A DNA stretch of 60,000 nt from Membranipora membranacea (GCA_914767715.1 OU612071.1:23125681-23185680); one strand, 5' to 3'. Counted from the first letter of the stretch, positions 43,254 to 54,539 are shown. Notes: generated by a model not told the origin, from the sequence alone. A program made the numbers and translations.

Positions 43254-45138
43254 TCACATAGTAAAGCGCAGCTGTGTCCCCCTCTCCCTGGTGGGTACGT
43301 TAGAGTGCCTGAAGCACTGAGATTCTGAGCATTGGCTTAGGGCCACAGCCAGTTGTCCAGGTTGACTTAATTTGGTGAGTTTAACATGGACTGGTTCATC
43401 TAGTATTAGTGATTCGGATCTGTGGATTGTCCTTGCCCACGCCAAATGTTAGGGAAATTTTCTCCTGCAATCTCGGGGTGAGCCAAAGGAGAACCTTTGG
43501 ACTTTGATAGGTGACCTGTCACCATTGAGCAGCACTGAGATAACATCATTGTTGCATTCCTTTACCACCCCGGCCCTGCCATTAACCAACTTGTTGCTGA
43601 TGTAATTGTTTGTTGTCAGAATGACGACAGCACCAACTTTAAGTGCAAGTCACCTGGATGCAACTTTATCCAGACATTTCTCGTCGCCTGTATCGTATGA
43701 TACATAGAGGTGTTGCTGGCCTGTTAGCTGTCTGAGGCATTGTGAACTCACGCTGTCACACTCAGCGTTTGTTCCACGGAGTGTTGTTGATTGGAAGCGT
43801 TTAGCTGCTTCCGCCTTTGTATTTCTCTGATATTCATCTTTGCGGTGTCACTCATAACACCTTTTGAGAGGTCTGATATGGACCTAGAAATCAAGACAAA
43901 GCCTTTAATATAAGGTATCAGCTACAAATTCAACACATAGGTCTAGTTTGGGCATGTCACACAGCTATTGTCAAAGATGGTTGTATGAGAAAGTTGTAGA
44001 AGAAAAAAGAAAAAAAATAGATAGAGAAGTACATAGCAAAGGCACCCTCTACATTCCACCACATTCATCACAGAGTTTCACAGTAGAAGACAGAGAGAAA
44101 ACAGTTCAAAACGTAGTCAAACAAAGCAGTAACTTACAAGAAATGAAAATCAAACATTCGGTTGGGCAGTTTTTGATACTACTTCTCTCATAATTTAAAT
44201 TCACGGACTACAATGTCTGTAAAATTATGGACATTTTTATCCCAAAATAATGCAAAATGGAATCCTCATTGTGTCCTGGTCTTTGCTACCAATACTAACT
44301 GGCATTAAAAATAGTACTGGAAAATCAGAGATATCTACCTTGAAAGAGCTAGATTGGAGAATCTATGTACTTTCTTTAAGTTGATAAAATTCAACTTCAA
44401 TTTCTTCCAAACTGGCGAATTGAGTCTCCAGTTTCTTGGTCACACACGGGAGGCAACTGGTAAAGGTCCCTGCAAAACACTACCTGTATAGACCCAAAAG
44501 CTCTTGAGTTTCCCTACAAATATTTTTAAGATATATCATTATTGAAAAACGGAAACCCATTAATTCGGCTTTCCATCAGCCATCCCTCAAATGATGAGGT
44601 AATTAAATATCAATGATGTCCTGGCAGAATTTTATTCACATTTTCTGATGGCAGATAAAATAATATTTGAGACATAATGATATTTACAAAGGAAATATTT
44701 GTAGTCTCAAGTCTGCTGTTTAGGTCTGTGGGGCCTTGCGGTAGGACAAGGGAGGGGGCCTAGATCATTTCAGGGATGGCATAAGTGATAAAGAGTTCTT
44801 CAATTGTTGCAGTAGCAATGAAAAGTAAGAATCCTCTCAGAATTTTGTTACAGCGACACACAAACCAACAATGTCCAACATGCCAATGATGTGTGCTAGA
44901 GGAATCCTTGACACACAGCTTGACTTGACTGCTGTCAAGTGGTATGATATATCTCAAATATCATAACCAATAAAATAATTATCAAAATATTTCTTCTCAT
45001 GAGTGTTCCAGGATGGCTAATAGGATCTAGTAGATGGTTTTCTTACATTCGCAATCTGGCACACAAGATCCACCTGCCCCAGCAGCCTCCTACTCACCAT
45101 ACTGATCTCATCAATCAACAATATATCTGTTTTTCTAT
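43254..45138 (-). pseudogene. PIF1-type helicase pseudogene, multi-exon (copy b)
   Basis: The order on the minus strand is correct for a PIF1/RecD-like DNA helicase. At 45138-45055, TDILLIDEISMVSRRLLGQV (Walker B) ends at donor gtaaga. At 44483-44339, a splice-bounded block reads VVFCRDLYQLPPVCDQ (motif III; GD expected, RD found) and then goes out of frame. At 43860-43254, LKVGAVVILTTNNYISNKLV with NGRAGVV (2B/SH3-like) is followed by LAWARTIHRSESLILDE (motif V) and QLAVALSQCS (motif VI, Arg finger replaced by Gln). In-frame stops lie near 43640 and 43450. Walker A is not seen. Several key residues are lost, so this is not functional. Confidence 0.85.
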
Positions 45139-45595
45139 ATAAGATGACAAAAATGATTAAAATCACTGGTGAAAATGATAGTTTAGAAGTTTATAAATCT
45201 ATAAAAACATGAAGCTTTCGAAAGGAGCCTATCCAACATCATCTCATTCTGATACACTAGAGAGAAAATTTTCCATCTCAATGATAGAATCATGAGTAAT
45301 ATTTACAAAAACATTCATAGAATCGCGGAGTATTATTTGCAAAATAAACAGAAATATTATGAAATAATACTTGATCAACCAACAACTTTATGAATATTTT
45401 CTACATAAATGTGAGGTCAAATCCTGTGCATCTAATTCAAATTGAAATATAAAATAAGAACTGAGCCACGCCACGGCAAAAGTTGAACAGAGAATATTCC
45501 CAATGATAACATCAATGCCAATTACCTCAGACCTTGTACGGTGCCGTTTATGCTTTAACGTTGGTAAAAATTTTGCCCAGGACTCTGCTTCTGCT
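45139..45595. other. No recognised feature
   Basis: A minus-strand frame (45388-45606) encodes SWAKFLPTLKHKRHRTRSEV but extends into repeat R2 and shows no helicase motif, so I do not assign it to the adjacent PIF1 pseudogene. Confidence 0.35.
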
Positions 45596-46032
45596 AGTCT
45601 ACGCACTGTGCAGGATTTGCTTGGATTTTTACTCTCATTACTTTTACATTAATCTTACTTCATATAGCCTAGGGTCCAATAATACACATTGTAAGACCTT
45701 TTGTCAATGTCATGAATGACCGCCCTTATTCAAAATGAAAGAAATTCTGGCTGACATTTTCTTCACTACTTGGCAGTGAATATCTCTGCTCATGGGTATT
45801 TCCCAAACATGAGGCTACTTTTCCCAGAGTCTGACTGGAATACTCTCATACCTGGAGCAATATAGTAGGTGGCATGAATAGAAATCAATAGATATTGCAG
45901 TTTTAGTGCTCCCCTTGATTAACTTATAACACTCAAGAGCAGACAACTCCAGCGAAATCCTGCATTGTTCTCAGACTTTTTCCCCTCCGGGGGGGCCGTC
46001 GGACAGGGGCAAAGTCTGGGGGGCTCAGACTA
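45596..46032 (+). repeat. Dispersed repeat R2, copy 2
   Basis: Partner of 17303-17738 in the same orientation, starting agtctacgcact and ending ggctcagacta. The terminal GC-rich hairpin is shifted here (cccctccgggggggccgtcgg region, about 45980-46030), indicating faster change in the stem than in the body. Confidence 0.75.
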
Positions 46033-46582
46033 TACAAACACTTGCTTTACTACTTGTTGTGGTCAAGAATCACCCATAATACACCCTCCTACATCTGTGC
46101 GATCTATAGCAAATGGCTCATGACCTTTGCCAAAAAAGTAGTCCCTAGTTATCTGAACGCTATCTAATGACAAAATCATAACTGACTTATCTCTTGACTG
46201 AACATTTTTCGCTCTAGCGCTGGCTGCGGTTCTGGTGATCACAGCCGTAATAATTGGTTGCGGCGCTCACTCTGGCTCTTGACACTGTTAGGGCTTTCCT
46301 CAGTGTAAGATTAGGTACAGTACATGTGAAAGGTTGCAGATCAACACCTGAATTGGTTGTTCTTAGATTGGAGTAGATTATAGTAGATCTTCAACAGAAG
46401 ACAGCATGGTATGATATACTTCTGTGAGGAAGTAGTTCTCTACGGGTTTCACTTCTTCTGTGAAGTGGTCCAAGTTTCACTGTAGCAGCTCTCTCTCATC
46501 TTTAAGTGAAGTGCTTTAGTTTTTACTGAAGTGATGTGGGCTTTCTCTATCTGTGCCTCACTTTCCACATACAACGCGGTGA

Positions 46583-47715
46583 AACTAATATTTTACCTAA
46601 AGGGGAAATTATATCGCTAGAGTCCTGTGGATAAAATGTAGTTTCATACCAGCACATAACAATGAAATGTTTTCTCATAAGATGTAGGATCGAGACCAGA
46701 AGTGAAAAAATTATCAAGTCAAATTTCAATGTTGTTTGGAGATCTCTCAGCAGTTCACAAAAACAGTTATCAATCAAAATGATCAAGTTACAAAATTTCA
46801 GAAATAAAAATTACCTATCTACAAAATCGTCCCATACACTGTTGCTGAATTTTTCTTTGCTCTCGCTCCAAAACCTGACAGCCATTGCAGTTTTGGCCTT
46901 GAACATTTCATGCCCAAAACTGATCCTTTTGTCATTGACATTGATTGTGGTATTGAAGCTTTCTACATGCGCTGTGGACATGTCCTCAACATACAGGTGG
47001 GCGTTCTTGTACTGTGGGACTTTTCTAGAGCGTCTGTTAGTAGTTGGACAGCCCTCTCACTCAATACTGACCTCTTTGTGGGGTTAAAAAACCATCCTGC
47101 AGCTGGGTCAGTTTTGCAGCAAGAGATGCTGGGGCAGTAATTGGTGTGATCACCCTGGTAGTGTTTGATACAGTTGACAAAAGCTCTAACAAAATTTTCT
47201 GCACTTCCATTAGAATTCTTCAGACAGTATTTTGCATGTACTCTGATAGCATGAGGCTTGTCATCAAGCCTCATTGTGCCATCTCCATCAATGGTCTCCT
47301 TTTGGCCTCTTAGAGATGTTCTGTAAGGATTTTTCTAGCTGTTTCTCTGGGTGGTCCTCTCTTACACACTTGCTGATGCCACCGTTATTGTCATGGCAGT
47401 GCTTGCCTATAATGCTAACTGTTCCTAGTTTCTCGTGTTTTTGGGCTACACGGTCATTCTCAGATCTTATAGTCTTGAAAGCGACAATCTTTCTTGTGTT
47501 ATTTCCGATACATATAATGTCCGTTTGTCTATAGTTTTTCCGTGTGCCGTGACGTGCATCAGTCAGGATATCTATTGCTTGGTTCATTTCTCGCTCTCCT
47601 TGGTAAGAGCACTGCTCACAGATTTATCAGTCGCATGAAGAATAAAATATTAAAGTTATTATCAAACTATCATTGTCTACTGGGCAAGCTCAAAGATTAT
47701 TATCATTTATGGTAA
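46583..47715 (-). mobile_element. DDE transposon, copy 2 (near-complete transposase, frameshifted)
   Basis: Homologous to 14130-15240 but better preserved. From about 47590 downward: AIDILTDARHGTRKNY (first Asp), RVAQKHEKLGTVSI, KHCHDNNGGISKCVRE (second Asp), QLEKSLQNIS, then after a frameshift HAKYCLKNSNGSAENF, NCIKHYQGDHTNYC and FFNPTKRSVLSERAVQLL. After another frame change it reads VEDMSTAHVESFN (catalytic-type Glu) and DKRISFGHEMF, stopping at 46811. All three proposed catalytic residues survive although the frame is broken at least twice. It belongs to a multicopy animal family with DARHG/WHG/VESFN motifs whose superfamily I cannot name with certainty. Confidence 0.75.
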
Positions 47716-48081
47716 ATAATTGTATATAATTGTATAAATAATTGGACTTACTTCCTGAAAATTAAGGTTATTCAACTTTGATAATACTACTCTATAATAC
47801 TTTGCTCATTTTCATGGTTCGCAGTAGGTCACATGACTTGTCACAACGTAACCTTAGTTTAGACTGATGAAAGTATTGGCTGTTGTGATCATAGCTCTCA
47901 TGGAAGCGATAAATATTGATTTAATTAATTTTATCTCAAGCTATTTTTACAAACTTCATGAATTTCCATGTGCAACATCATTTGTGTAGATAAAATAATG
48001 CATTGAAGATTAGAGTAGATTTGAGTGGACAACTCCCAATCGCCAGATGTGTAAATATCACATGATATGGTTGTTACTCAC
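47716..48081. other. No recognised feature
   Basis: AT-rich sequence between the transposon copy and the exon at 48082-48297. Confidence 0.4.
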
Positions 48082-48297
48082 CAAATTGACGATTCCTGCA
48101 GTGTTTTTCCCTCGTACAGTCGGAGGTAGCTTAGCCAGGATATCTTCCTCATCTGTCGTTTTAACCTTACTTCTCAGCTGTACGGTTGGTATAGTTATCA
48201 ACTCCCCATCCATTGTCACAAACACACAAAGGGTGACCTCCATCTTGTTGATGCCGTCAAGGGTGATGTTGCGCGAATCCGGTGAAGGAGGTGTGTA
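48082..48297 (-). CDS. Well-bounded 72-codon exon, unrecognised gene
   Basis: The acceptor (aatttttattacag) and donor (/gtgagt) are close to consensus, and the exon is exactly 216 bp in phase 0 at both ends. The translation includes YTPPSPDSRNITLDGINK, then MEVTLCVFVTMDGELITIP, then KVKTTDEEDILAKLPPTV and AGIVNL. No stop interrupts it. It alternates hydrophobic strands with charged loops and has a Pro-rich start. I do not recognise the family. As a clean, symmetric exon between dead transposons it is the best candidate in the window for a living host gene on the minus strand. Confidence 0.65.
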
Positions 48298-48895
48298 CTG
48301 TAATAAAAATTAAGCTGTGTCAATGATCGAACCTATATAGGTTTATGATCACAATTTAAGTTAATGCCTCCCCAAAATGTTGCTTGGGGTTTCTTAATCC
48401 ATATGATAAAAGAAGTCTAAACCCAAAATCTAACGTTATGCCATGACGTAAAGTCATAGCGCAACACTGAATTTCAAAAACATGCCAAAACCTATTCTCA
48501 CTAATGTCCATATAAAAAGACATGGCGAGTTCTTGTAGCAAAAAATGCAGTTAATACATAGAGACAACCCTTATATCATGCAGCCATAGCAACAATAATG
48601 TTCAGTGTTTGATTCAACTTGACACATTCATTCATTTTGTGCAGTTAACTTCGAATAAAATATATGTTGAGTGAGAAAATTGCAACGCATGATTCGTCTG
48701 CTGGTTTCCCGCTGATGGTGTTGATATTTTCTTACACAAAAAAATACAGACAAAAGACCTATTATACTTAACTAAGTGCCCGCCCGTATCGACCTATTTG
48801 AATAGGAAAATGGGCATTAACTTATTCTTAATCAAATTTGATATTTGTGTTTGTCCTTGCATCTTTCATAGACCAAAATAGGCTAATTGAAACAC

Positions 48896-49047
48896 CTGTG
48901 AAGCATTCAGTGTTTTCCTGTCCTTCGCTTTGGACGCAGCATCTCTCGCTAACCTACTCCAGCCTCTTTTCATTCTGTCACTCAAATCCTTGTTTTCATC
49001 TGTGAAATTCCAATTCAGTGCGTACTTGTCCTCTGTCAAAGGGGTAG
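48896..49047 (-). CDS. Possible exon, basic/acidic helical
   Basis: Bounded by acceptor ccgttagacag and donor cacag/gtgttt. It encodes LTEDKYALNWNFTDENKDLS and RMKRGWSRLARDAASKAKDR. The charged helical pattern with conserved-looking Trp residues resembles SANT/MADF-like helices, but I do not assign one. It lies between two other minus-strand exon candidates and might belong with them. Confidence 0.45.
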
Positions 49048-49177
49048 CTGTCTAACGGTATGAGCTTTTTTGGCATGTTGTACACATGTGCTGTGAGCCG
49101 CTCTCCGTTGCCTTAGTAGCTTGATATAGAAAATGTTTCACTTGTTAGGCTGCATCAGATCTTTTTCCTGCTGCTGT

Positions 49178-49416
49178 CTAGACTCCCTGATAATCTTTTT
49201 TTATATGGAGAGGAATGTTGGTAACTGTTAGTTGCTGTTGCGGTGTTGTTTTATTACGTTCAATGCTAACATGGATTGGCTGCAGAACTTGTGGGGTTCT
49301 TGTAAATTCAATGTTGATTTTTTTAAGGTTGAACTCAGGATGACTTTTAACACACTCAGCGCCTGCTAGGGTCTTACCGATACTTCTATATCTGCTGGAA
49401 CAAGTGACATTGCCCA
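49178..49416 (-). CDS. Possible exon, unrecognised
   Basis: Opens after acceptor ttctattgtatag and runs to a stop at 49178. It encodes NVTCSSRYRSIGKTLAGAEC, SHPEFNLKKINIEFTRTPQ and LQPIHVSIERNKT. No stop interrupts 79 codons. Family unknown. If the stop is real it would be a terminal exon, which conflicts with joining it to the exons at 48.9 and 48.1 kb unless it is alternative. Confidence 0.4.
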
Positions 49417-50182
49417 CTATACAATAGAAAATAATGTTGACATGTAATGTAATGCATGATATAGGCGTATATTTGATCATAGCGCTTTCAGTAAAGATTA
49501 TAAATACTTGCTATTAGGGATTCAGAGAAAGCTATTTAATGAGCAGTGTTAACAATATTATGCAAGATTCAAGAAATTCATATAAAAAAATATTGTGATG
49601 AATGTAATGGTGCGATCAAGTCATACAAAAGAAGCGGGATGCAGACAAAGCAATTGACCAGTGAAAATATGATTTGAAAATTTATAGCCCCCATTGCCCA
49701 GCTAGAGGGATCACCAAAAAAACTTTATTTATCGTCCTCAGTGCGCATTTAGAAACCACATGCTGAATCGGGACATAGCTAAGTTTACCTACAGAGAAAT
49801 AAGTCTTGTGGTATATCTGTGTATGGCTGCTTCATATTGAACCAGTCAACCTTCAACCATAAGACTGATCCAGCTGTACTGTCCGCCATTGAATGCTTTG
49901 TGACAACAATCTCACGCACTGCGCCAGCCTTTGCTAGATTTTCTTTTGGGTCAATGATAATAATAATAATAGTCTGCCTTAAGCCAGCATGCACAAATTA
50001 TGTTGCTGTTTACTATTGTTTCCTGATCTGGCTGAAACTACCCACCCATGTTTACAACAGAGCAGACAGTGTCAAATTTCCTGTGTAAGTTTGGCAGATT
50101 GCAGGGAATCGGGAAATGGTTTGATACATTGACCGTGAGAAATTTAGCTTGTCCAGTGTAAAAAACTGGCTTGAACTGAACC

Positions 50183-50554
50183 TTAAACTACTGCTGCCGC
50201 TCATGCAAATTTGTACTCATTGAATTTTGCATAGCTCCAAGATAATTAATTGAGACTTAAATCTCATAATTGTCACCTAATGGGCAAATAATTTGTACAA
50301 ACTGATCTTCAAAAGCAGGGCATGAAATCTACGCACCAGCTAATGACGTGTACGTATGCACTAGTAAGACGGTAACTACGTCACGTCACCCATGCTGGTA
50401 GATAATTAATTTCATACCCTAATTTTGACGATCGGTTTGTGCAAATTATTTGCTCATTAGGTGACAATGCTGAGATTGCAGCCTCATTATATTAGTTTTG
50501 AGCTATACAGAATTCTATAAGCACACATTTGGCTGTGTGGCAGCAGTAGTTTCA
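50183..50554. mobile_element. Foldback MITE
   Basis: An inverted repeat of about 370 bp. The outer ends are taaactactgctgcc and ggcagcagtagtttca. The inner arms share gtcacctaatgggcaaataa / ttatttgctcattaggtgac, with further pairing inward to atgaaatct..accagc. The loop contains short palindromes (tgacgtgtacgta, gacgtgacgt-like). No coding sequence. The TIR differs from the TTAA family, so this is a separate MITE. Confidence 0.8.
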
Positions 50555-50559
50555 GTATA

Positions 50560-51035
50560 TTTGGGTTAGTGATATCTGATCAAGTGAGAACCGACTGCCA
50601 CAAAAAAATTTAAAGCGAGCATGCGCAGTGATATCATTTCTGATTGTTGATATGGTGCCTTGCACTTCACTATTGGCAAGTGAATCCGTTACATCCCGAG
50701 TGGTTATTGGTGGCAACCGAATGCTGCACAACTCACATTTGCGTTGATATGTCGTGAGAATTCACTGCAAAATCCCCAAGCATACCATTGTACCTAAAGT
50801 ATTGAATAATAATAAATAATGAAATGTTACAAAAATTAAACCTTTTCCCTTATGTTATCGGGAATTTCATGCTGGCTGATTGCACAATAGGCACTGTACT
50901 GAGTGATCACTATGATAATTGTTTTCTCTTTGCTCATAACCTTTCTAGTCTGAAGCTTTTGCATATTTATGTACATGGGAATCCATGCCTCTCGATAAAT
51001 TTTCAGGTTACTACATTAAATTAATTAATAACAGG
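50560..51035. other. No recognised feature
   Basis: A short plus-strand frame (50824-51024) has no support. AT-rich otherwise. Confidence 0.4.
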
Positions 51036-51038
51036 GGA

Positions 51039-51740
51039 TTACCTCTCAAAGCCGTAGCAACAAAATGAATAGACTGGGCCATACTCTTCCGTTATTCTTG
51101 CGATATGGCAGGCCATATGGAAGTTTGCTTTAATGAACTCTTCTCTGTAAATATTTTCATCTTTGGTGCAGAATGTGACGAGTAGTTGATCTGCCATCCT
51201 GATGTCAGTTTTGCCATTCTCTTTCTTTGTAAGCATACGCACAGCCTTCACAAACATCATCCATACTTGGTAGTGTCGGTTGCCAATCAGTGGTTTCAAA
51301 TCAGTGGAGCTGTAAATTGAAGTCCAATCCTTCCACTGGTCTGCAGTAAACCTCACAAAGCCACTAGTAATTTTCCGTGGTATTCTGGCGACAGTCTCAG
51401 GAATGCGTATTTCGTCCATCATTTGCTGTATTTCTTGTACACTATTCCGATTTCAAATAGCATTTGGTCATTGTCTTGCCAATCCCCAAATATAGGCAAT
51501 GAATAGCGTCAATCAGGTGATTCGTTAACGGGCAGAAGGATTCCAGATTGTATAGCTCAGTCCAGCAAGCACCAGTTGACTAGAGATTTTGGCGATCAGC
51601 GTCAGTTCTGGCTGATTTTGTGGCTCCAGATGCATGCTTATGTTCAGCACCATTACATGGAAACCAATCATCTCTATCAAATTCAGAATAGTTGGGTTCT
51701 GGCCCGGTCAGCGAGTTGCAGCATTCTTTGCATTCAGGTA
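51039..51740 (-). pseudogene. CACTA (EnSpm) transposase, Transposase_21-type, partial
   Basis: From 51740 downward on the minus strand: CKECCNSLTGPEPNYSEFDR, AEHKHASGATKSARTDADRQ, ELYNLESF and LIDAIHCLYLGIGK (aligning with the IDxMHNLFLG block of the family). A stop and a frameshift near 51430 come next. Then 127 open codons with ARIPRKITSGFVRFTADQWK, FVKAVRMLTKKENG and EEYGPVYSFCCYGFER end at donor-like gtaatc. This order matches the central and C-terminal part of animal CACTA transposases, which cut and rejoin element ends. The N-terminus is missing or lies beyond a TA microsatellite at 51745-51780. Internal stops mark it as a pseudogene. Confidence 0.8.
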
Positions 51741-51744
51741 CACT

Positions 51745-51780
51745 TATATATATAAATATATATATATTATATTTATATCA
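51745..51780. repeat. TA-rich microsatellite
   Basis: An imperfect (TA)n/(TATATA)n tract at the upstream border of the CACTA transposase remnant. Confidence 0.8.
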
Positions 51781-52169
51781 TCCTTTTTTTTATCAGTACT
51801 GGCCTGCGCCTTCTCCATCTCTTCATCCGAAGGCTCATCCAATGTTGTTTGCAGCTCGCTTGGTTTCCAATAGCTGGGACGATGATGAGGCGTGTCACCC
51901 CGCCGTAGCAGTACTGACTGGCTTGGTCACCTTCTTGGCGGACCGCACCCTGATCGGTAATCAACTGGTTACATATCGAGATATATTCACCTTTCCCCTG
52001 GAATAGACAACCTCTCAGCTGGTCCAGTCACTTCAACCGAGTGAATGTTTTCTAGGCATCCTGCTTGAGCGTTGATAATGTTAGTTTAATTAACACTTAT
52101 GATTCATTATAACTAGTTTATAAATTCACCATGACATGTGATCAGAGTTGACCCGAGTTAGACACTCAC

Positions 52170-52330
52170 CATAGTTATTTTTGGCGTATTTGCCGCGGCG
52201 GCGGTCCCTTCCTCGGTAGCTGGACTTCGGTGCCCTCTTATGATTATCATAAGTGTTTCCGTTTCCAGTAGCAGCATGCTGATTTTCGACATGGTATTTC
52301 AGCTCAGTAGAGTCTTGTGCCTTAGAGAGT
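52170..52330 (-). CDS. Possible exon with RG-rich basic stretch
   Basis: The minus strand encodes KAQDSTELKYHVENQHAATG, then SSYRGRDRRRGKYAKNNYG, followed by donor gtgagt at the tyrosine-glycine codons. Composition suggests an RNA- or DNA-binding tail, such as a retroelement gag-like C-terminus, but there is no zinc knuckle. Tentative. Confidence 0.3.
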
Positions 52331-52689
52331 TCAGTTCAGATTCACTTTCCCCCATCCCTATCCAGGTTGATAGAACCGATTTGTTAACAGAAACTTGAGC
52401 TCCACTAACTTCAGTTCAGCCCAGAGCAGGCTTAGTGCTTCGATAGAAGAGCGCTTCTTCATCGCCTCCTCCATGGATAATCTGGTTTTGTTCCATGCTG
52501 CTTTTTGAATGCTTTGTTGGATTGCCACTGCCGGTATGACGGCTGTTTAGGAGGTTAAACAAAATGATATAAAGTTAATGGTACTGCACTCTTAGGTAGT
52601 TTTCACAATGCTACCAGTGTTGAGATACGGCAGTAACTGTTTGACTCATAACTTACTTTCATTTCCTTGAAAGCTGGAATGTAGATATA

Positions 52690-53222
52690 TTATTTGATTG
52701 AGTTATTATTTGTGTCACTGTGACTTGTCAAACTCAAAAAACTGCACCAGATGATCTCATCGAATGTCATCTCCACCCATAGACAGCGCGTTCCTTTTGA
52801 AATCGTTCTTAACATTTTGAAAAAAATGTGGCGGATCATATTTATTAGATATATTGTGTCTGAGTAGTTGGAGAAAATTGGCGAGTTTGTAGAGACATGT
52901 TTGAGAAATTTTCTATTGTTAGGACCCTGGTCCCATATTTGGGCTTTCAGAATCAGTCCAAAATCTGTGAGTTTTTTTATGCATGCCTGCGCCAGATCGT
53001 GAAGTATGGCAGGGCTTATATTTCCAGATGTAAATATGAGAATGAAAGGGAAATATCCAACTGGTTTTTTCCATTTACTTCTCAGCCCACAGATAGTGAA
53101 AACTACCACGCTGAGTACAAAAGTAGCTATTAAGAAACCGTCAATACTCAATATGATGGGCTGGTGCTTTCCACCGAATATTGTATCTTTTTCTGTGGAG
53201 AAAGATATCTCCATCATCATAC
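52690..53222 (-). pseudogene. P-element/THAP9-type transposase fragment
   Basis: A 176-codon open frame encodes ILSIDGFLIATFVLSVVVFT, then CGLRSKWKKPVGYF, then ACIKKLTDFGLILKAQIWDQ with GPNNRKFLKHV, then FSNYSDTIYLINMIRHIFFK and MLRT. The WK-x-PVGYF block, the D-x-G-x-NN block and the HxxxKMLRN-like block are the core of P-element transposases. The THAP DNA-binding domain and C-terminus are absent. A preceding frame at 53223-53372 (TLWDLLKTLREEELVARLD) may be the upstream part, separated by a stop. P-elements excise and insert using a GTP-dependent transposase; this copy is truncated. Confidence 0.75.
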
Positions 53223-53649
53223 TACCTGCACAATTCCTTGCGCCTGCTTGTCAGGTCTCGAAGGTTACCAATGGCTGTGTTGTTGATATCAAGTCTCGCA
53301 ACCAACTCCTCTTCTCTTAGAGTTTTGAGTAGATCCCACAGAGTTGGATGATCCGTTCCCTTGAGCTTCTTCATTCTGAAAATGCAAAGGATTAAATTAC
53401 AGTTCAACAATTCAATAATTTGGTCAAATAAATTCCAAATTTGCAGATTCTTAATTATCAAATATCCAGATGAACATTAACTAAGCTTTTTTGCGAGCAT
53501 TTAAAGATAACAGTTTATTTAATTTCTCTGCATAAAATTCACTTTCCTAGTTGACCTCTATGAGTTAATATGGTTTTGGCTGATACAAATTATTTTTTCT
53601 ACAAATGACAAAGTGTCACAGATGATGTATGGTTTATGCTTAGTTCCTC

Positions 53650-53850
53650 ACCTGACATTCCGTGACTCACAATAGTTGTTGGTCCGTGGTAAGTCATTCA
53701 CTCTCATCATATGTATATTACATTTGTTTGAAGGGAAGCAAGGCTCACCATTCCTCCTTGCCATGAATCCCAACCCATTTGCCGCTCGCGGCACTATTCG
53801 AGGATAACGTACATAGTTTGTGTCTATAATCATTATAACTGTTCTTGAAC
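53650..53850 (-). pseudogene. MULE (FLYWCH-type) transposase C-terminal fragment
   Basis: The minus strand encodes YPRIVPRAANGLGFMARR, then EPCFPSNKCNIHMMRVND and LPRTNNYCESRN, ending at donor-like gtgagg. The FP...WN..R-x-NDLPRTNN-x-x-E pattern is characteristic of the C-terminal part of animal MULE transposases (Glu likely catalytic). The core and the FLYWCH finger are not present. The Trp normally after FPxx is Cys here, suggesting decay. Confidence 0.65.
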
Positions 53851-54269
53851 CTGCGATGTTAGTGTAGGTTAAATCAAATTTGTCACTTTTTCAGTGTCTT
53901 GGCGCTGAAAAAGACTGTATTTTCATGCTAAACCGCATACTCATGAACTCATCAACAAAATTTTCCTACACTATGCTGAATCATGCTAACCTTCATGATG
54001 CCAGAAATAGCATCAGTCAAGACCAGTCAGAACCCTTCAAGCCAAGACATAAAGTTGGTCAAATTAAGAGAGTCAATCAATTTGCCATATTCCACAGAGT
54101 TGGCGGTGCAATATTTGGCTGCAATTTCTACAACACACATCTAGCCTTCAGTACACATATGGCCCAACAAACCCCAGAGATCATCAAAATTCAAACGTAG
54201 AAACTTGCAACTCGCAGCTGTAATATAACTAACAAAAACAATACAGCTCGGCTTGATTTCCTTTGGTTA

Positions 54270-54535
54270 CATATTGTGACATAATGGCTATGGTATCTTG
54301 GGATATGGTATGTTGTCCCAAATTGTATTATGTCCAATCCAGCGTTATGTCCACTGGTATTTTGACAAGACTTGCATTTTTGTACTACAGGTGTTTCGGC
54401 ATTGGTATAGTGCGTGCAGTGGTGTTATCACCTATGTCCTATGGCATTATGGCCATGACATTATGGTAATGGCATTGTGTAACTGGCATTTTGCCCCAAT
54501 GCCATTTTGCCCCAATGCCATTTTGTCAAGGAATC
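54270..54535 (+). repeat. Degenerate ATGGCATT-type tandem repeat
   Basis: Imperfect repeats of the phrase catttttgccccaatg / ggcattatggccatgaca with a variable period of about 17-20 bp. The best part is 54478-54530, where ggcattttgccccaat recurs. The long plus-strand frame across it (54298-54759) is due to the repeat and should not be taken as a gene. Confidence 0.7.
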
Positions 54536-54539
54536 ATCT

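Noticed and set aside
34712-45138. One single PIF1 gene spanning 34.7-45.1 kb
   Set aside because: Walker A would lie downstream of motif VI on the minus strand, which is the wrong order, so these are separate copies.
46200-46290. Possible short transmembrane peptide (ALALAAVLVITAVIIG)
   Set aside because: Only about 25 codons, no ATG in suitable position and no neighbouring support.
53880-54200. 106-codon plus-strand frame
   Set aside because: No recognised motif, no splice signals and no paralogue; similar frames occur by chance at this composition.
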